A stretch of DNA of 55,690 nt, taken from positions 1-55,690 of the forward strand of contig NZ_JAJUFQ010000028.1 in assembly GCF_029263665.1 (NCBI RefSeq), written 5' to 3'. Within the stretch, counting starts at the first letter, position 1; each line of letters opens with the position of its first letter. The DNA comes from Halomonas sp. (GTDB lineage Bacteria; Pseudomonadota; Gammaproteobacteria; Pseudomonadales; Halomonadaceae). The position numbers and the translations under genes were made by a program. This document shows positions 32,085-41,375 of the stretch, piece after piece. Below the pieces are notes generated by a model, which was not told where the DNA came from, searched no databases, and saw nothing but the letters and a program-made list of their open reading frames with translations.

Positions 32085-32882
32085 ATGAGCGAGAGCAACC
32101 CGACATCTCCTTTCACTCTGGCGGTCTGCGCCGAGATGGTCTTTGTGGAACTGCCGATCATCGAGCGGGTGCGCAGGATCCATGAGCTGGGTTTCCAGGT
32201 GGAAATCTGGGACTGGACTCGCCATGACCTCCAGGCCCTCGAGCAGACAGGCGCCACCTTCTCCTCCATGACCGGCTATATCGAGGGCAGTCTGGTGGAT
32301 CGGGAAGGCGCCGAGCGCCTGGTGGAAACGGCCCGTGAGTCAATCAGCGTGGCCAGGAGACTGAACATCCCTCGTCTCAACCTGCACGGCACCGGCCTTG
32401 ATGACAAGGGGCTGCCGCTCAAGCCCGTCAGCCAGTTGACCGGCTCGATGTGGATTCGTGCCCACGACACGCTCAAGCGTCTGGCCGACCTTGCCCAAGA
32501 GCAGGGTGTCACCTTCGTGCTGGAGAACCTCAACACCCAGGTCGACCACCCCGGAGTGCCATTTGCCCGTGCCGACGAGGTACTGGAACTGGTGGCCAGC
32601 GTCGACCGCCCGGAAGTGCGCATGATGCTGGACCTCTATCACGCCCAGATCGGCGAAGGAAACCTGGTCGATCTCGTGCATCGCTGCGCGCCCTGGATCG
32701 GCGAGGTACAGGTCGCCGATGTGCCCGGCCGCTGCGAGCCCGGTAGCGGTGAGATCCACTATCCCGCCATCGCTCGGGCGCTCAATGACATCGGCTACCG
32801 GGGCACCGTGGGGCTCGAAGGCTGGGCGTCGGGCGATGATGAATTGGCTCTGCAGCGGTTCAAGGATGCCTTCTCCCTGTAG
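32085..32882 (+). CDS. Hydroxypyruvate-isomerase-like TIM-barrel protein
   Basis: The 265-residue protein belongs to the AP-endonuclease-2/xylose-isomerase-like TIM-barrel family. 'EVQVADVPGRCEPGSGEIHY' (split at 'GRCEP') is the Hyi signature, and 'LENLNTQVDHPG' and 'MMLDLYHAQIGEGNL' carry metal-binding Glu, Asp and His. Hyi isomerises hydroxypyruvate and tartronate semialdehyde, but family members in inositol clusters (IolI, IolH) act on inososes or related sugars. In this operon a role as inosose isomerase/epimerase is likely. The start at 32085 has GGAG 5 nt upstream; an ATG six codons earlier is also open. Confidence 0.85.
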   Translation: MSESNPTSPFTLAVCAEMVFVELPIIERVRRIHELGFQVEIWDWTRHDLQALEQTGATFSSMTGYIEGSLVDREGAERLVETARESISVARRLNIPRLNLHGTGLDDKGLPLKPVSQLTGSMWIRAHDTLKRLADLAQEQGVTFVLENLNTQVDHPGVPFARADEVLELVASVDRPEVRMMLDLYHAQIGEGNLVDLVHRCAPWIGEVQVADVPGRCEPGSGEIHYPAIARALNDIGYRGTVGLEGWASGDDELALQRFKDAFSL

Positions 32883-33015
32883 CCATTGCTGGGAAAGCCG
32901 CTTGTTGGAAAAACCAGATCAGCACAAAACGTTGCGCGCGGTCCTGCACGAACCTGCTGGTTGAATTCAGGTGCAAGAACACGGCCCGAGGCGATACGTG
33001 ATGCGGAGAGACGCT

Positions 33016-34968
33016 ATGCAAGAAACACCCACCAACAACGGCGCGCTGGACCTGATCTGCCTGGGTCGCGTCGCCGTTGATCTCTATGCCGAACAGATCG
33101 GCAGCCGTCTGGAAGATGTCTCGAGCTTTGCCAGATATCTGGGCGGCAGCTCGGGCAACATGGCCTACGGCACAGCTCGGCTGGGCCTCAAGTCCGCCAT
33201 GCTGTCGCGGGTCGGCAACGAACAGATGGGCGGCTTCGTGCGCGAGGAGCTTCAGCGCGTCGGTGTCGATACCAGCGCCCTGCAGACCGACCCTCACCGC
33301 CATACCGGCCTGGTGCTGCTGGCACTCAAGGACCGTAACAGCTTCCCGCTGCTGTTCTATCGCCACGACTGCGCTGACATGGCCATCGATGCAGATGCCA
33401 TCGATCCGAGCTTCATCGCCCGAGCCAAAGCACTGGCCATTACCGGGACTCACCTGTCCACCGAGACCACCGCCAGGGCATGTCGCAAGGCGCTGGACGC
33501 CGCCGCCGAGCATGGCCTCAGGCGCGTGCTGGATATCGACTATCGCCCGGTGCTGTGGGGCCTGACCTCACCCGGTGACGGCGAAACCCGCTTTATCGCC
33601 GACGACCGGATCACGGCAGACCTGCAGGCCTGGCTCGGCGACTTCGACCTCATCGTCGGCACCGAGGAAGAGTTCCACATCGCCGGCGGCAGCACCGACA
33701 CCCTGATGGCCCTGAGTGCCGTCCGTCGGATCACCGATGCCACGCTGGTGTGCAAGCTTGGAGCCCAGGGCTGCGTGATCTTCGAAGGCGAGATTCCTGC
33801 ACGTATCGAGGACGGCATCCTCGTCGAAGGCGTCAAGGTCGAGGTACTCAACGTGCTGGGTGCCGGCGATGCCTTCATGAGCGGGTTGTTGAGAGGCTGG
33901 TTGCGCGGCGAGGACTGGCAGACCAGCGCCACCTATGCCAATGCCTGCGGCGCCCTGGTGGTCTCACGCCATGGCTGTGCCCCGGCCATGCCCACTGAAG
34001 CCGAGCTGTTCGACTACCTGGCGCGTCGCAGCGAGGTGCCTCGCCCCGACCAGGACGCCCAACTCAACCATCTGCACCGAGTCACCACCCGCCATCCAGC
34101 AGACTGGCCCGAGGTCTGCGGACTGGCCTTCGATCATCGTCGTCAGCTCACCGACATGGCGCGGGAGGTCCATGCCGACCCGGCCCGCATCCCGGCATTG
34201 AAACAATTGCTGGTGCGCGCCGCTGAAGAGGGTGCCAGACGTACCGGCCTCACCAAGCCAGCCATCCTGGTCGACGATGTCTTTGGTCAGGATGCCCTCA
34301 ACGACGCCACCGGCAAGGGTTGGTGGATCGGTCGCCCGGTGGAACTGCCCAGCTCGCGTCCGCTGCGCTTCCAGCACGGCGACGACCTTGGCAGCCGTCT
34401 CCGTCACTGGCCACGTGAGCACATCATCAAATGCCTGGCGTTCTATCACCCTGATGACCCGGTAAGCATGCGACTCGACCAGGAGGCTCACCTGCGCCAG
34501 CTCTACCAGGCAGCCTGTGAACACGAGTTGGAGCTGCTGATCGAAGTGATTCCACCCAGCCACAGCAACGTCGATGACCACACCCTGGCGCGTTCTCTTC
34601 ATCGCCTCTACAACCTGGGGATCCGCCCCGACTGGTGGAAGCTTCCACCGTTGTCGGATAGCGCCTGGCACGAGGTCAGCCAGACCATCGAAGCACAGGA
34701 TCCTCACTGCCGAGGCGTGGTGCTGCTGGGACTGGATGCGCCCATGGAAGACATGAAGCGCGGTTTCGCCGACGCCGCCCGCCACCGCTGGTGCAAGGGC
34801 TTCACGGTCGGCCGCACCCTGTTCGCCGCGCCCTGCCGCGAATGGCTCGCCGGCGATATCGACGATGCAGGATTGATTGACCGGGTGGCAGGCAACTACG
34901 CCGAACTGATCAACACCTGGCAACAACTGCGCCACCTCAAGACCACCACCGAGGAAGCCCTGTCATGA
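33016..34968 (+). CDS. iolC: 5-dehydro-2-deoxygluconokinase IolC fused to DUF2090
   Basis: The 650-residue bifunctional protein has an N-terminal PfkB-family kinase (1 to about 335) that phosphorylates 5-dehydro-2-deoxygluconate. Its signature is 'LNVLGAGDAFMSG' with GAGD at 282-285, and D285 is the catalytic base. The C-terminal ~310 residues form a DUF2090 domain, a class I aldolase-like TIM barrel ('AILVDDVFGQDALNDATG', 'LIEVIPPSHSN', 'CRGVVLLGLDAP'). It is thought to cleave the kinase product to dihydroxyacetone phosphate and malonate semialdehyde in place of a separate IolJ. No iolJ is seen in the window, consistent with that. The ATG at 33016 has GGAG 8 nt upstream; GTG/ATG starts 5-15 codons earlier are less likely. 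The stop overlaps iolD. Confidence 0.93.
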   Translation: MQETPTNNGALDLICLGRVAVDLYAEQIGSRLEDVSSFARYLGGSSGNMAYGTARLGLKSAMLSRVGNEQMGGFVREELQRVGVDTSALQTDPHRHTGLVLLALKDRNSFPLLFYRHDCADMAIDADAIDPSFIARAKALAITGTHLSTETTARACRKALDAAAEHGLRRVLDIDYRPVLWGLTSPGDGETRFIADDRITADLQAWLGDFDLIVGTEEEFHIAGGSTDTLMALSAVRRITDATLVCKLGAQGCVIFEGEIPARIEDGILVEGVKVEVLNVLGAGDAFMSGLLRGWLRGEDWQTSATYANACGALVVSRHGCAPAMPTEAELFDYLARRSEVPRPDQDAQLNHLHRVTTRHPADWPEVCGLAFDHRRQLTDMAREVHADPARIPALKQLLVRAAEEGARRTGLTKPAILVDDVFGQDALNDATGKGWWIGRPVELPSSRPLRFQHGDDLGSRLRHWPREHIIKCLAFYHPDDPVSMRLDQEAHLRQLYQAACEHELELLIEVIPPSHSNVDDHTLARSLHRLYNLGIRPDWWKLPPLSDSAWHEVSQTIEAQDPHCRGVVLLGLDAPMEDMKRGFADAARHRWCKGFTVGRTLFAAPCREWLAGDIDDAGLIDRVAGNYAELINTWQQLRHLKTTTEEALS

Positions 34969-36812
34969 GCACCATTCGACTCACCATGGCCCAGGCGCTG
35001 GTCAAGTATCTGGCTGCCCAGCGCATTGAGCATGACGGTACCGACGTTCCACTGTTCGAAGGCGTCTTCGCCATCTTCGGTCACGGCAACGTGGCGGGTC
35101 TCGGCGAGGCGCTGTATCACGCCCGGGATGAGCTCCCCACCCTGCGGGCCCACAACGAACAGACCATGGCCCATGCGGCCATCGCCTTTGCCAGGGCCAA
35201 CGGTCGGCGCCGGATGATGGCGGCCACCAGTTCCATCGGCCCCGGCGCCACCAACATGGTCACCGCGGCGGGCCTTGCCCATGCCAACCGCCTGCCGATT
35301 CTGCTGTTGCCTGGCGATACCTTTGCCACCCGCGACCCCGACCCGGTGCTCCAGCAGGTGGAGCACTTCGGCGATCCTTCGATAACGGTCAATGATTGCT
35401 TCCGGCCCGTATCCCGCTACTTCGACCGCATCACAAGGCCGGAGCAGCTTCTGACCAGCCTTCCTCAAGCTCTGGCCACACTGCTCGATCCGGAACATTG
35501 TGGCCCGGCAACACTGGCGCTGCCTCAGGATGTGCAGACCTTCGCCTACGATTATCCGCGGAGTTTCTTCGAGCCCCGAGTACATCGCATCCGCCGTCCC
35601 CAACCGGACCCTCGCCAACTCGAGGAAGCCGTCGCGGCACTCAGCCGCGCTGAACGCCCGCTGATCATCGCCGGAGGCGGGGTTCACTACGCCGGAGCCT
35701 GCCAGCGCCTCGCCGACTTTGCCCTCGCCCATGATGTGCCGGTCGCCGAGACCCAGGCCGGCAAGGGAGTCCTCCCCGCTGCCCACCCCTGCGCTGTCGG
35801 TGCGATTGGTGTCACCGGCAGTGAAGCCGCCAACCGCCTTGCCGAACAGGCGGATGTGATCCTCGCCGTGGGGACGCGCCTGCAGGACTTCACCACCGGC
35901 TCCAGAGCACTGTTTGAACATGACGATCGAACGCTGGTGACGCTGAACGTGGGGCGTTTCGACAGTCAGAAGCATCGCGCCCTGCCCTTGATCGGTGATG
36001 CGTTCGATGGGCTGGCCCTGCTTGGTGCTCAACTCGAGCACTGGAAATCCTCGCAGGAGTGGCGGGAGCGCACCGTCCGACTCAAGCAGGACTGGGACGA
36101 CGTGGTCACCAGGGTGACAGCAGATGATGGCCGCGAGCTTCCCAGCGATGCTCAGGTGATCGGGGCCGTGAACCGCCAGGCCGGCGAGAATGGCACCGTG
36201 GTCTGCGCCGCCGGAGGCCTGCCGGGTGAACTGCACAAACTGTGGCAGTGCTCCGGCCCGGGCAGCTACCACGTGGAATACGGCTACTCCTGCATGGGAT
36301 ACGAGATCGCTGGTGGTCTGGGGGTCAAGATGGCCCAGCCGGAGCGGGAGGTGTTCGTGATGGTCGGCGACGGCTCCTATCTGATGCATAACTCGGAGCT
36401 CGCTACCTCGGTCATGCTGGGCCACAAGCTTGTCGTAGTGGTTCTCGACAACAGAGGCTTCGGCTGTATCAACCGGCTGCAGCAGGCCACCGGTGGCGCC
36501 GGCTTCAACAATCTGCTGGACGACTGCCACACCATCCCCGAGGGAGCCCCGAAAGTCGATTTCGCCGCCCACGCCCGTGCGCTGGGATGCCAGGCCGAGT
36601 CTGTGCAGGGCATTGCCGAACTGGAGCAGGCGCTTGATCGCGCCCGCCAGGCCAGCAGTACCTATGTGATTGCCCTGGACACCGATCCACTGCCCAGCAC
36701 CGCCGAAGGCGGCACCTGGTGGGATGTGGCGGTACCGGAGGTATCCCGGCGCGAGCAGGTGCAGAACGCATATCAAGGCTATGTCGAGGCCAAACGCCGC
36801 CAGCACCGATAA
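34965..36812 (+). CDS. iolD: 3D-(3,5/4)-trihydroxycyclohexane-1,2-dione hydrolase IolD
   Basis: A 615-residue thiamine-diphosphate enzyme that opens the inositol ring, giving 5-deoxy-glucuronate. The catalytic Glu is in 'RAHNEQTMAHAA', and the ThDP/Mg motif begins GDGSYLMHN at residue 468 and ends 'VVLDNRGFGCIN'. 'YHVEYGYSCMGYEIAGGLGV' is typical of IolD. Its start codon overlaps the iolC stop by 4 bp. The 198-bp gap after the gene holds a 15-bp near direct repeat (ACGACGTTTTCACTA/ACGACATTTTCATCA) and a 43-bp palindromic element before iolE. A very long open frame on the opposite strand is a GC-codon shadow. Confidence 0.95.
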   Translation: MSTIRLTMAQALVKYLAAQRIEHDGTDVPLFEGVFAIFGHGNVAGLGEALYHARDELPTLRAHNEQTMAHAAIAFARANGRRRMMAATSSIGPGATNMVTAAGLAHANRLPILLLPGDTFATRDPDPVLQQVEHFGDPSITVNDCFRPVSRYFDRITRPEQLLTSLPQALATLLDPEHCGPATLALPQDVQTFAYDYPRSFFEPRVHRIRRPQPDPRQLEEAVAALSRAERPLIIAGGGVHYAGACQRLADFALAHDVPVAETQAGKGVLPAAHPCAVGAIGVTGSEAANRLAEQADVILAVGTRLQDFTTGSRALFEHDDRTLVTLNVGRFDSQKHRALPLIGDAFDGLALLGAQLEHWKSSQEWRERTVRLKQDWDDVVTRVTADDGRELPSDAQVIGAVNRQAGENGTVVCAAGGLPGELHKLWQCSGPGSYHVEYGYSCMGYEIAGGLGVKMAQPEREVFVMVGDGSYLMHNSELATSVMLGHKLVVVVLDNRGFGCINRLQQATGGAGFNNLLDDCHTIPEGAPKVDFAAHARALGCQAESVQGIAELEQALDRARQASSTYVIALDTDPLPSTAEGGTWWDVAVPEVSRREQVQNAYQGYVEAKRRQHR

Positions 36813-36948
36813 AGGCCCCGGCATTCGACACCTGTGCTCGCCGAGCCGAGAGACTTCCCAACAATCCGGGGTTTCCTCACGACGTTTTCACTAACGACAT
36901 TTTCATCAACAACGAGTCGGACCATATGGCCCGCATCATTTCCCGTAA

Positions 36949-36991
36949 GGAACGCTGCATAAATGTCGCGAGCAATTTATTCAGTGTTTTC
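36949..36991. mobile_element. 43-bp palindromic mini-element with GTAA target duplication
   Basis: GGAACGCTGCATAAATGTCG and the right arm (reverse-complement GAAAACACTGAATAAATTGC) form an imperfect palindrome centred on TCGCGA. GTAA flanks it on both sides (36945-36948 and 36992-36995), as expected for a target duplication. Arms match the ends of the 279-bp MITE at 1819-2097, so this is the same family reduced to its two ends. It ends 19 bp before the iolE ATG, leaving the AGGAG ribosome site intact. Confidence 0.7.
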
Positions 36992-37010
36992 GTAAGCCAG
37001 GAGCACACCC

Positions 37011-37970
37011 ATGACCACCATACGCCTAGGCATCAACCCTCTGACCTGGACCAATGACGACCTGCCGAGCCTGGGTGGTGATACCCCGCTCGACGTCTGC
37101 CTGGCGGAGGGACGCGAGGCCGGATTCAGCGGTTTCGAGCTGGGCCACAAGTTCCCTCGTACACCCGACGAACTGTCCCGGGTTCTGGGTCGCCACCACC
37201 TTTCGCTGGTCTCCGGCTGGTACTCCGGCCGCCTGCTGGAACGTAGCCCAGAGGAGGAGATCGCGGCGGTCGAGGAGCACCTTCAGTTGCTCAAGCAGTG
37301 CGGCGCCAACGTGATGGTGTTCTGCGAGGTATCCCGCTGCATCCACACGGATCAAGGCACGCCGCTATCCCGTCGACCGCACCTCAGCGATGCCGAATGG
37401 CAGCGTCTCACCGCGGGGCTGGAGGTGGTCGGCGACTATCTCAGGGAACAGGGTGTCCATCTGGCCTATCACCATCATCTGGGCACCGTGGTGGAGAGCC
37501 AAGCCGACATCGAGCGGCTGATGGACAGCACCGGCGATTCGGTGGGCCTGCTGCTCGACTTCGGCCACTTGGTGGGAGCCGGCGGCGATCCGCTGGCGAT
37601 TGCCGGGCGCTACGCCTCTCGAATCAACCACGTCCACTGCAAGGACATGCGCTTTCCCGTACGCGATGAACTGCGCAACCGCGACAAGAGCTTCCTGGAT
37701 GGCGTACTCGACGGCCTGTTCACCGTCCCCGGCGATGGTGACATCGACTTCCTGCCCACCCTGACGTCCCTCCGCAAGAGCGGCTACGAGGGCTGGCTGG
37801 TCGTTGAAGCCGAGCAGGACCCCAAGGTGGCACACCCCATGACCTATGCCCGACTGGGACATCGCAACCTGCGAGCACTCGCCGAACAGGCGGGCTTCAG
37901 CGTCAACGAACAAGCGAGTCACGAGACACAGGCCCCGAGCTCGGTAGCGAACACAGCGAGGTTTGAATGA
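37011..37970 (+). CDS. iolE: Myo-inosose-2 dehydratase IolE
   Basis: The 319-residue TIM-barrel enzyme dehydrates scyllo-inosose to 3D-trihydroxycyclohexane-1,2-dione, the IolD substrate. Recognisable blocks are 'LGINPLTWTNDDLPSLGGDT', 'GFSGFELGHKFPR', 'LAYHHHLGTVVES', 'LLLDFGHLVGAGGDP' and 'INHVHCKDMR', which supply the metal-binding Glu, Asp and His. A palindromic mini-element sits just upstream, so the gene may have its own transcription start or altered leader structure. Its stop overlaps the next gene (ATGA). Confidence 0.94.
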   Translation: MTTIRLGINPLTWTNDDLPSLGGDTPLDVCLAEGREAGFSGFELGHKFPRTPDELSRVLGRHHLSLVSGWYSGRLLERSPEEEIAAVEEHLQLLKQCGANVMVFCEVSRCIHTDQGTPLSRRPHLSDAEWQRLTAGLEVVGDYLREQGVHLAYHHHLGTVVESQADIERLMDSTGDSVGLLLDFGHLVGAGGDPLAIAGRYASRINHVHCKDMRFPVRDELRNRDKSFLDGVLDGLFTVPGDGDIDFLPTLTSLRKSGYEGWLVVEAEQDPKVAHPMTYARLGHRNLRALAEQAGFSVNEQASHETQAPSSVANTARFE

Positions 37971-39091
37971 AGACACTGAATTTCGGCCTGATCGGTACCG
38001 GCTTCATGGGCAAGGCTCACGCCATCGCCCTGAAGGCTGCTCCGGGCGTCTTTTCCCTACCGGCAATCCCTGTCTGCGAGCTGCTGGCCGACATTGACGA
38101 AGCGGCCGCGGCACGCAAGGCAACCGAACTGGGATTCGCCCGCTCGACAGGCGACTGGCGAATGCTGGTGCAGGACCCGGACGTGGATGTGGTCGATATC
38201 TGCGCCCCCAACTTCCTGCACAAGGAGATGGCACTGGCTGCCATCGCCGCAGGCAAGCACATCTACGCCGAAAAACCGCTGGCACTCAGTGCCACCGATG
38301 CCGCGGAAATGGTCGCGGCCGCCGAGTCGGCCGGCGTCAGAACCCTGGTGGGTTTCAACTACATTCGCAATTCAGCCACCCAACTGGCCCGCGAGATCAT
38401 CGCCAGCGGCGAGATCGGCGAACTGGTGCACTTCCGTGGTCGCCACAACGAGGATTATCTGGCCGACCCGTCCAGACCCCATGATTGGCACACGCGCCGT
38501 TCCACCGCCGGGGCGGGAGCACTGGGTGACCTGGGTTCGCACATTCTCAACATGGCCGAATACCTTACCGGCCAACGCGTCGAGGAAGTCTTCGGCCAAT
38601 TGCAGACCGTGACGACTCGACGTCCGCTGGCTGACGGCAGCGGTGGATTTGGCACGGTGGAAAACGATGACCATGCCCAGGCGCTGCTGCGCTTCGACGG
38701 TGGCCTGATCGGCAACATCGAAACCTCACGGATCGCCACCGGGCGCAAGATGGGGCTGGCCTATACGGTGACCGGGACCAGAGGCGCTCTTGTCTTCGAT
38801 CAGGAACGCATGAGTGAGCTACAGCTCTACACTAGCGAGGGGCCCGAGGGACGCCGCGGATTCCGTACCCTGTTGATCGGCCCGGAACACCCGGACTATG
38901 CAGCCTTCAGCCCTGCGCCCGGCCATGGTCTTGGCTACAACGACCAGAAGATCATCGAGATCCGCGACCTGGTGGAAGGTATTGTCTCCGGCCAGCCGCT
39001 GTACCCGGACTTCCGCGAGGCCTGGCGGGTCAATCGCATGATCGATGCCATCGAAGCCTCACATGCGGAAGGATGCTGGATAAGGATCTAA
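37967..39091 (+). CDS. Gfo/Idh/MocA-family oxidoreductase, probable inositol-isomer dehydrogenase
   Basis: The 374-residue NAD(P)-dependent dehydrogenase has the Rossmann motif 'GLIGTGFMGKAHA', the catalytic Lys in 'YAEKPLAL', and 'GALGDLGSHILNMAEYL' supplying Asp and His. It is longer than IolG (331) and diverged from it. It belongs to the IolW/IolX/MocA-like group. In this operon it most likely oxidises scyllo- or another inositol, or reduces an inosose; the substrate is not readable. It is translationally coupled to iolE. It ends the plus-strand inositol operon; no hairpin terminator was found in the following 100 bp. Confidence 0.87.
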   Translation: MKTLNFGLIGTGFMGKAHAIALKAAPGVFSLPAIPVCELLADIDEAAAARKATELGFARSTGDWRMLVQDPDVDVVDICAPNFLHKEMALAAIAAGKHIYAEKPLALSATDAAEMVAAAESAGVRTLVGFNYIRNSATQLAREIIASGEIGELVHFRGRHNEDYLADPSRPHDWHTRRSTAGAGALGDLGSHILNMAEYLTGQRVEEVFGQLQTVTTRRPLADGSGGFGTVENDDHAQALLRFDGGLIGNIETSRIATGRKMGLAYTVTGTRGALVFDQERMSELQLYTSEGPEGRRGFRTLLIGPEHPDYAAFSPAPGHGLGYNDQKIIEIRDLVEGIVSGQPLYPDFREAWRVNRMIDAIEASHAEGCWIRI

Positions 39092-39399
39092 ACCGACCCC
39101 CCACCCGGACGCACCATCGCCAGCGTACCCCACTCCTCCTGATGTCCCTCCATCCAGTCGGCAGCCACAGGCTGCCGACTCTCGCATCTGTCATCTTCTT
39201 TACTGACAAAAATTTGTCATGTTGTCATCATACTTTAGAAGCATAAAACAAGAATGAATTTCAATACTAAATTGATTTAATTGGTTTTATTAAAAAACAT
39301 CAAAAACCAACTTGTTTGACAACTTTCCATATCGAAACCTAACCTTCGACATCTCAGACGGTTGACAATGCTCAGCCCCTATCACGAAGGAGGGTTCCG
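39092..39399 (+). promoter_or_regulatory. Control region of the DapA-TTT operon, with TGACAAA-AA-TTTGTCA operator
   Basis: This 308-bp gap contains no gene. Its second half is AT-rich and carries a dyad TGACAAA-AA-TTTGTCA at 39204-39219, followed directly by another TTGTCA (39222-39227). A TTGT-TTG-ACAA site is at 39312-39322 and TTGACAA at 39362-39368. TTGT-N-ACAA dyads are typical of GntR/FadR-like regulators, and the operon ends with a GntR gene, so autoregulation is likely. TTGACA at 39315-39320 may be a -35 box but no good -10 was found. Confidence 0.5.
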
Positions 39400-40320
39400 A
39401 TGTCCAAGCAAGAATCACGCTCACGAATTGAACAGGCCTTGGCAGGTGTATCTGGCGTGCATGTGACCCCGTATCAAGAAGACGGTCGCATCAATCACCA
39501 ATTACTGAGCAAGGTCGTTGACGATATTGCGCAATCAGGCGTTCACAACATCGTCACCGGGGGGAATACGGGAGAGTTCTATGCCCTGACCCTTGATGAG
39601 ATCGAGACCGTCTATCGCCTGGCCGTCGACAGCAACAGGGGAAGAAGCGTCGTCACCGCGGGGGTCGGACGCAGTCAGGCTGACGCCATTCACCTGACTC
39701 ACGCAGCACAGGCAGCCGGCGTCGATGCCATCATGGTCCATCAGCCACCGGACCCGTTCGCATCGCCGCGCATGCTGACCTCATACATTCGCGGCATTGC
39801 CGATGAAACCGACCTGCCCATCATCGCCTATGCGCGCAACCCGGGATTGGCGCCTGGTGACTTTGCCGCGCTTGCCGAGATCGACAATGTCGTTGCCATC
39901 AAATATGCCGTTCCCGACCCACTGCGCATGGCCGAATGCATGCGGGCAACGCAAGGGGCATCTCTGCTGTGGATCTGCGGACTGGCCGAAAGCTGGGCAT
40001 TGCCCTTCTATGCCTACGGCGCCAGGGGTTTCACCTCGGGTCTGGTCAACGTCAACGCCAGGCTCACCATGCAATTTCACCAAGCACTCGAAGAACAGCG
40101 GTGGGACGAAGCTCGTCGGCTAATCGATCTCATCGCCGATTTTGAAGACATGCGCACGCTGGAACAGAACGGCACCAATGTCACGGTCGTCAAGGAAGCC
40201 ATGCGTCTGCAGGGAAGTGACGTTGGCCCAGTTCGCCCCCCAGGGGTGGATCGGCTCCATGCCCCCCAGGCCCATGCCCTCAACAACATACTCGAGGGAT
40301 GGTCCTCCGCTCAGGCATAA
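39400..40320 (+). CDS. DapA-family aldolase/dehydratase of unknown substrate
   Basis: A 306-residue TIM-barrel enzyme of the dihydrodipicolinate synthase / N-acetylneuraminate lyase family. 'IVTGGNTGEFYALTLDEIE' corresponds to the GTTGE(S) pyruvate-carboxylate loop. The Schiff-base Lys is in 'VVAIKYAVPDP' (about residue 168), and the proton-relay Tyr is in 'PIIAYARNPGL', where the usual YNxP is replaced by YARN. True DapA keeps YNVP, so this is a catabolic paralogue, perhaps acting on a keto-sugar acid. It opens an operon with a three-part tricarboxylate-type transporter and a GntR regulator, so it probably processes the imported acid. GGAGG precedes the ATG. Confidence 0.85.
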   Translation: MSKQESRSRIEQALAGVSGVHVTPYQEDGRINHQLLSKVVDDIAQSGVHNIVTGGNTGEFYALTLDEIETVYRLAVDSNRGRSVVTAGVGRSQADAIHLTHAAQAAGVDAIMVHQPPDPFASPRMLTSYIRGIADETDLPIIAYARNPGLAPGDFAALAEIDNVVAIKYAVPDPLRMAECMRATQGASLLWICGLAESWALPFYAYGARGFTSGLVNVNARLTMQFHQALEEQRWDEARRLIDLIADFEDMRTLEQNGTNVTVVKEAMRLQGSDVGPVRPPGVDRLHAPQAHALNNILEGWSSAQA

Positions 40321-40398
40321 CGCCCAGACAGCTTCCAGCTCAGATAACTTCCAGCTCAGATAACTTCTAACAACAGCAACAAACATGGAGATTCGTGC

Positions 40399-41364
40399 AT
40401 GCCAACTCACAGACTCATGAACCGGCTGATTTGCCTCATGGGCGCCTCTCTGCTGGCCTCATCAGCTATCGCGGCAGACTTCCCCCAACGAGACATCCGC
40501 TTGATCGTGCCCTGGGCTGCTGGAGGAGGTACCGATGGTATCTCGCGCAAGATCAGCAATATCGCCGAGCAGGACCTGCCGGTTTCCATCTATGCCGAAA
40601 ACATCACCGGTGCCGTCAGCGCTACAGGGCTCACCCAGATGATGCGTGCCCGCCCGGATGGCCACACACTCAGCGTACTGACTTACGATAGCGTGATCAC
40701 CATACCTCGCGACGAACTGGTACCGGGCTATTCTCTCGACAAGATGACGCCCATTGCGCGCATCACCCAGGAGGCGGACGCCATCGTCGCCTCCAAGCAG
40801 TCTGGTATCGAGAGTCTCGAGGAGCTCATCGAGGCCGCCAAGGCCGAGCCTGGCACTGTTCGTATCGGAGTCATGCCCGAGGGGTCGGGCCCATATCTTG
40901 CCGCACGCCGCCTGGAAAACATGACCGGCGCAGACTTCAACATCATTACCTACCCGGGTGCCGCGGCTGCCGAATCAGAAGCCTTGCTGTCCGGCGAGAT
41001 CGATGCCGCCATCGCAAGCCTTGGTGACTTCGCAGGGCTGATCGAGTCCGGGGACGTGCAGGGGCTGGTAGAGCTCTCCTCCGAACAGAACCCGGCTTAT
41101 CCGGATGTCTCGCCGATCAGTGAAAGCGGTATCGACCTGGAGTCCGGCAGCTTCATCATTCTGGCGGCTCCGGCCAACACGCCAGCGGATGCCATTCAGA
41201 CCCTGGAAGCGGCCTACCGGAAAGCCTACGACAGCGATGAATTCCAGCAGTGGGTATCCCGGATAGGTGTTACCCCAAGCTGGCTGGGGTCCGATGAGGT
41301 TGGCGACTGGATGTCTGCTCGCCAGGAACAGGTGTTCGCGCTAATGGACGAACTGGGACTTTAA
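40399..41364 (+). CDS. Tripartite tricarboxylate transporter binding protein (TctC-like)
   Basis: The 321-residue protein begins with a signal peptide ('LICLMGASLLASSAIAADFP'). The receptor fold is recognised from 'DIRLIVPWAAGGGTDGISRK' and 'YPGAAAAESEALLSGEIDAA'. In this family the P-W-x-x-G-G-G loop holds a carboxylate of the ligand. It delivers substrate to the TctA/TctB membrane pair encoded next. GGAG lies 8 nt before the ATG. A GC hairpin follows the stop. Confidence 0.92.
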   Translation: MPTHRLMNRLICLMGASLLASSAIAADFPQRDIRLIVPWAAGGGTDGISRKISNIAEQDLPVSIYAENITGAVSATGLTQMMRARPDGHTLSVLTYDSVITIPRDELVPGYSLDKMTPIARITQEADAIVASKQSGIESLEELIEAAKAEPGTVRIGVMPEGSGPYLAARRLENMTGADFNIITYPGAAAAESEALLSGEIDAAIASLGDFAGLIESGDVQGLVELSSEQNPAYPDVSPISESGIDLESGSFIILAAPANTPADAIQTLEAAYRKAYDSDEFQQWVSRIGVTPSWLGSDEVGDWMSARQEQVFALMDELGL

Positions 41365-41375
41365 TTCATGCGGCC

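Noticed and set aside
34896..36824. A 640-codon open frame antisense to iolD
   Set aside because: It mirrors the GC-biased codon pattern of iolD, has no family motifs, and iolD is unambiguous.
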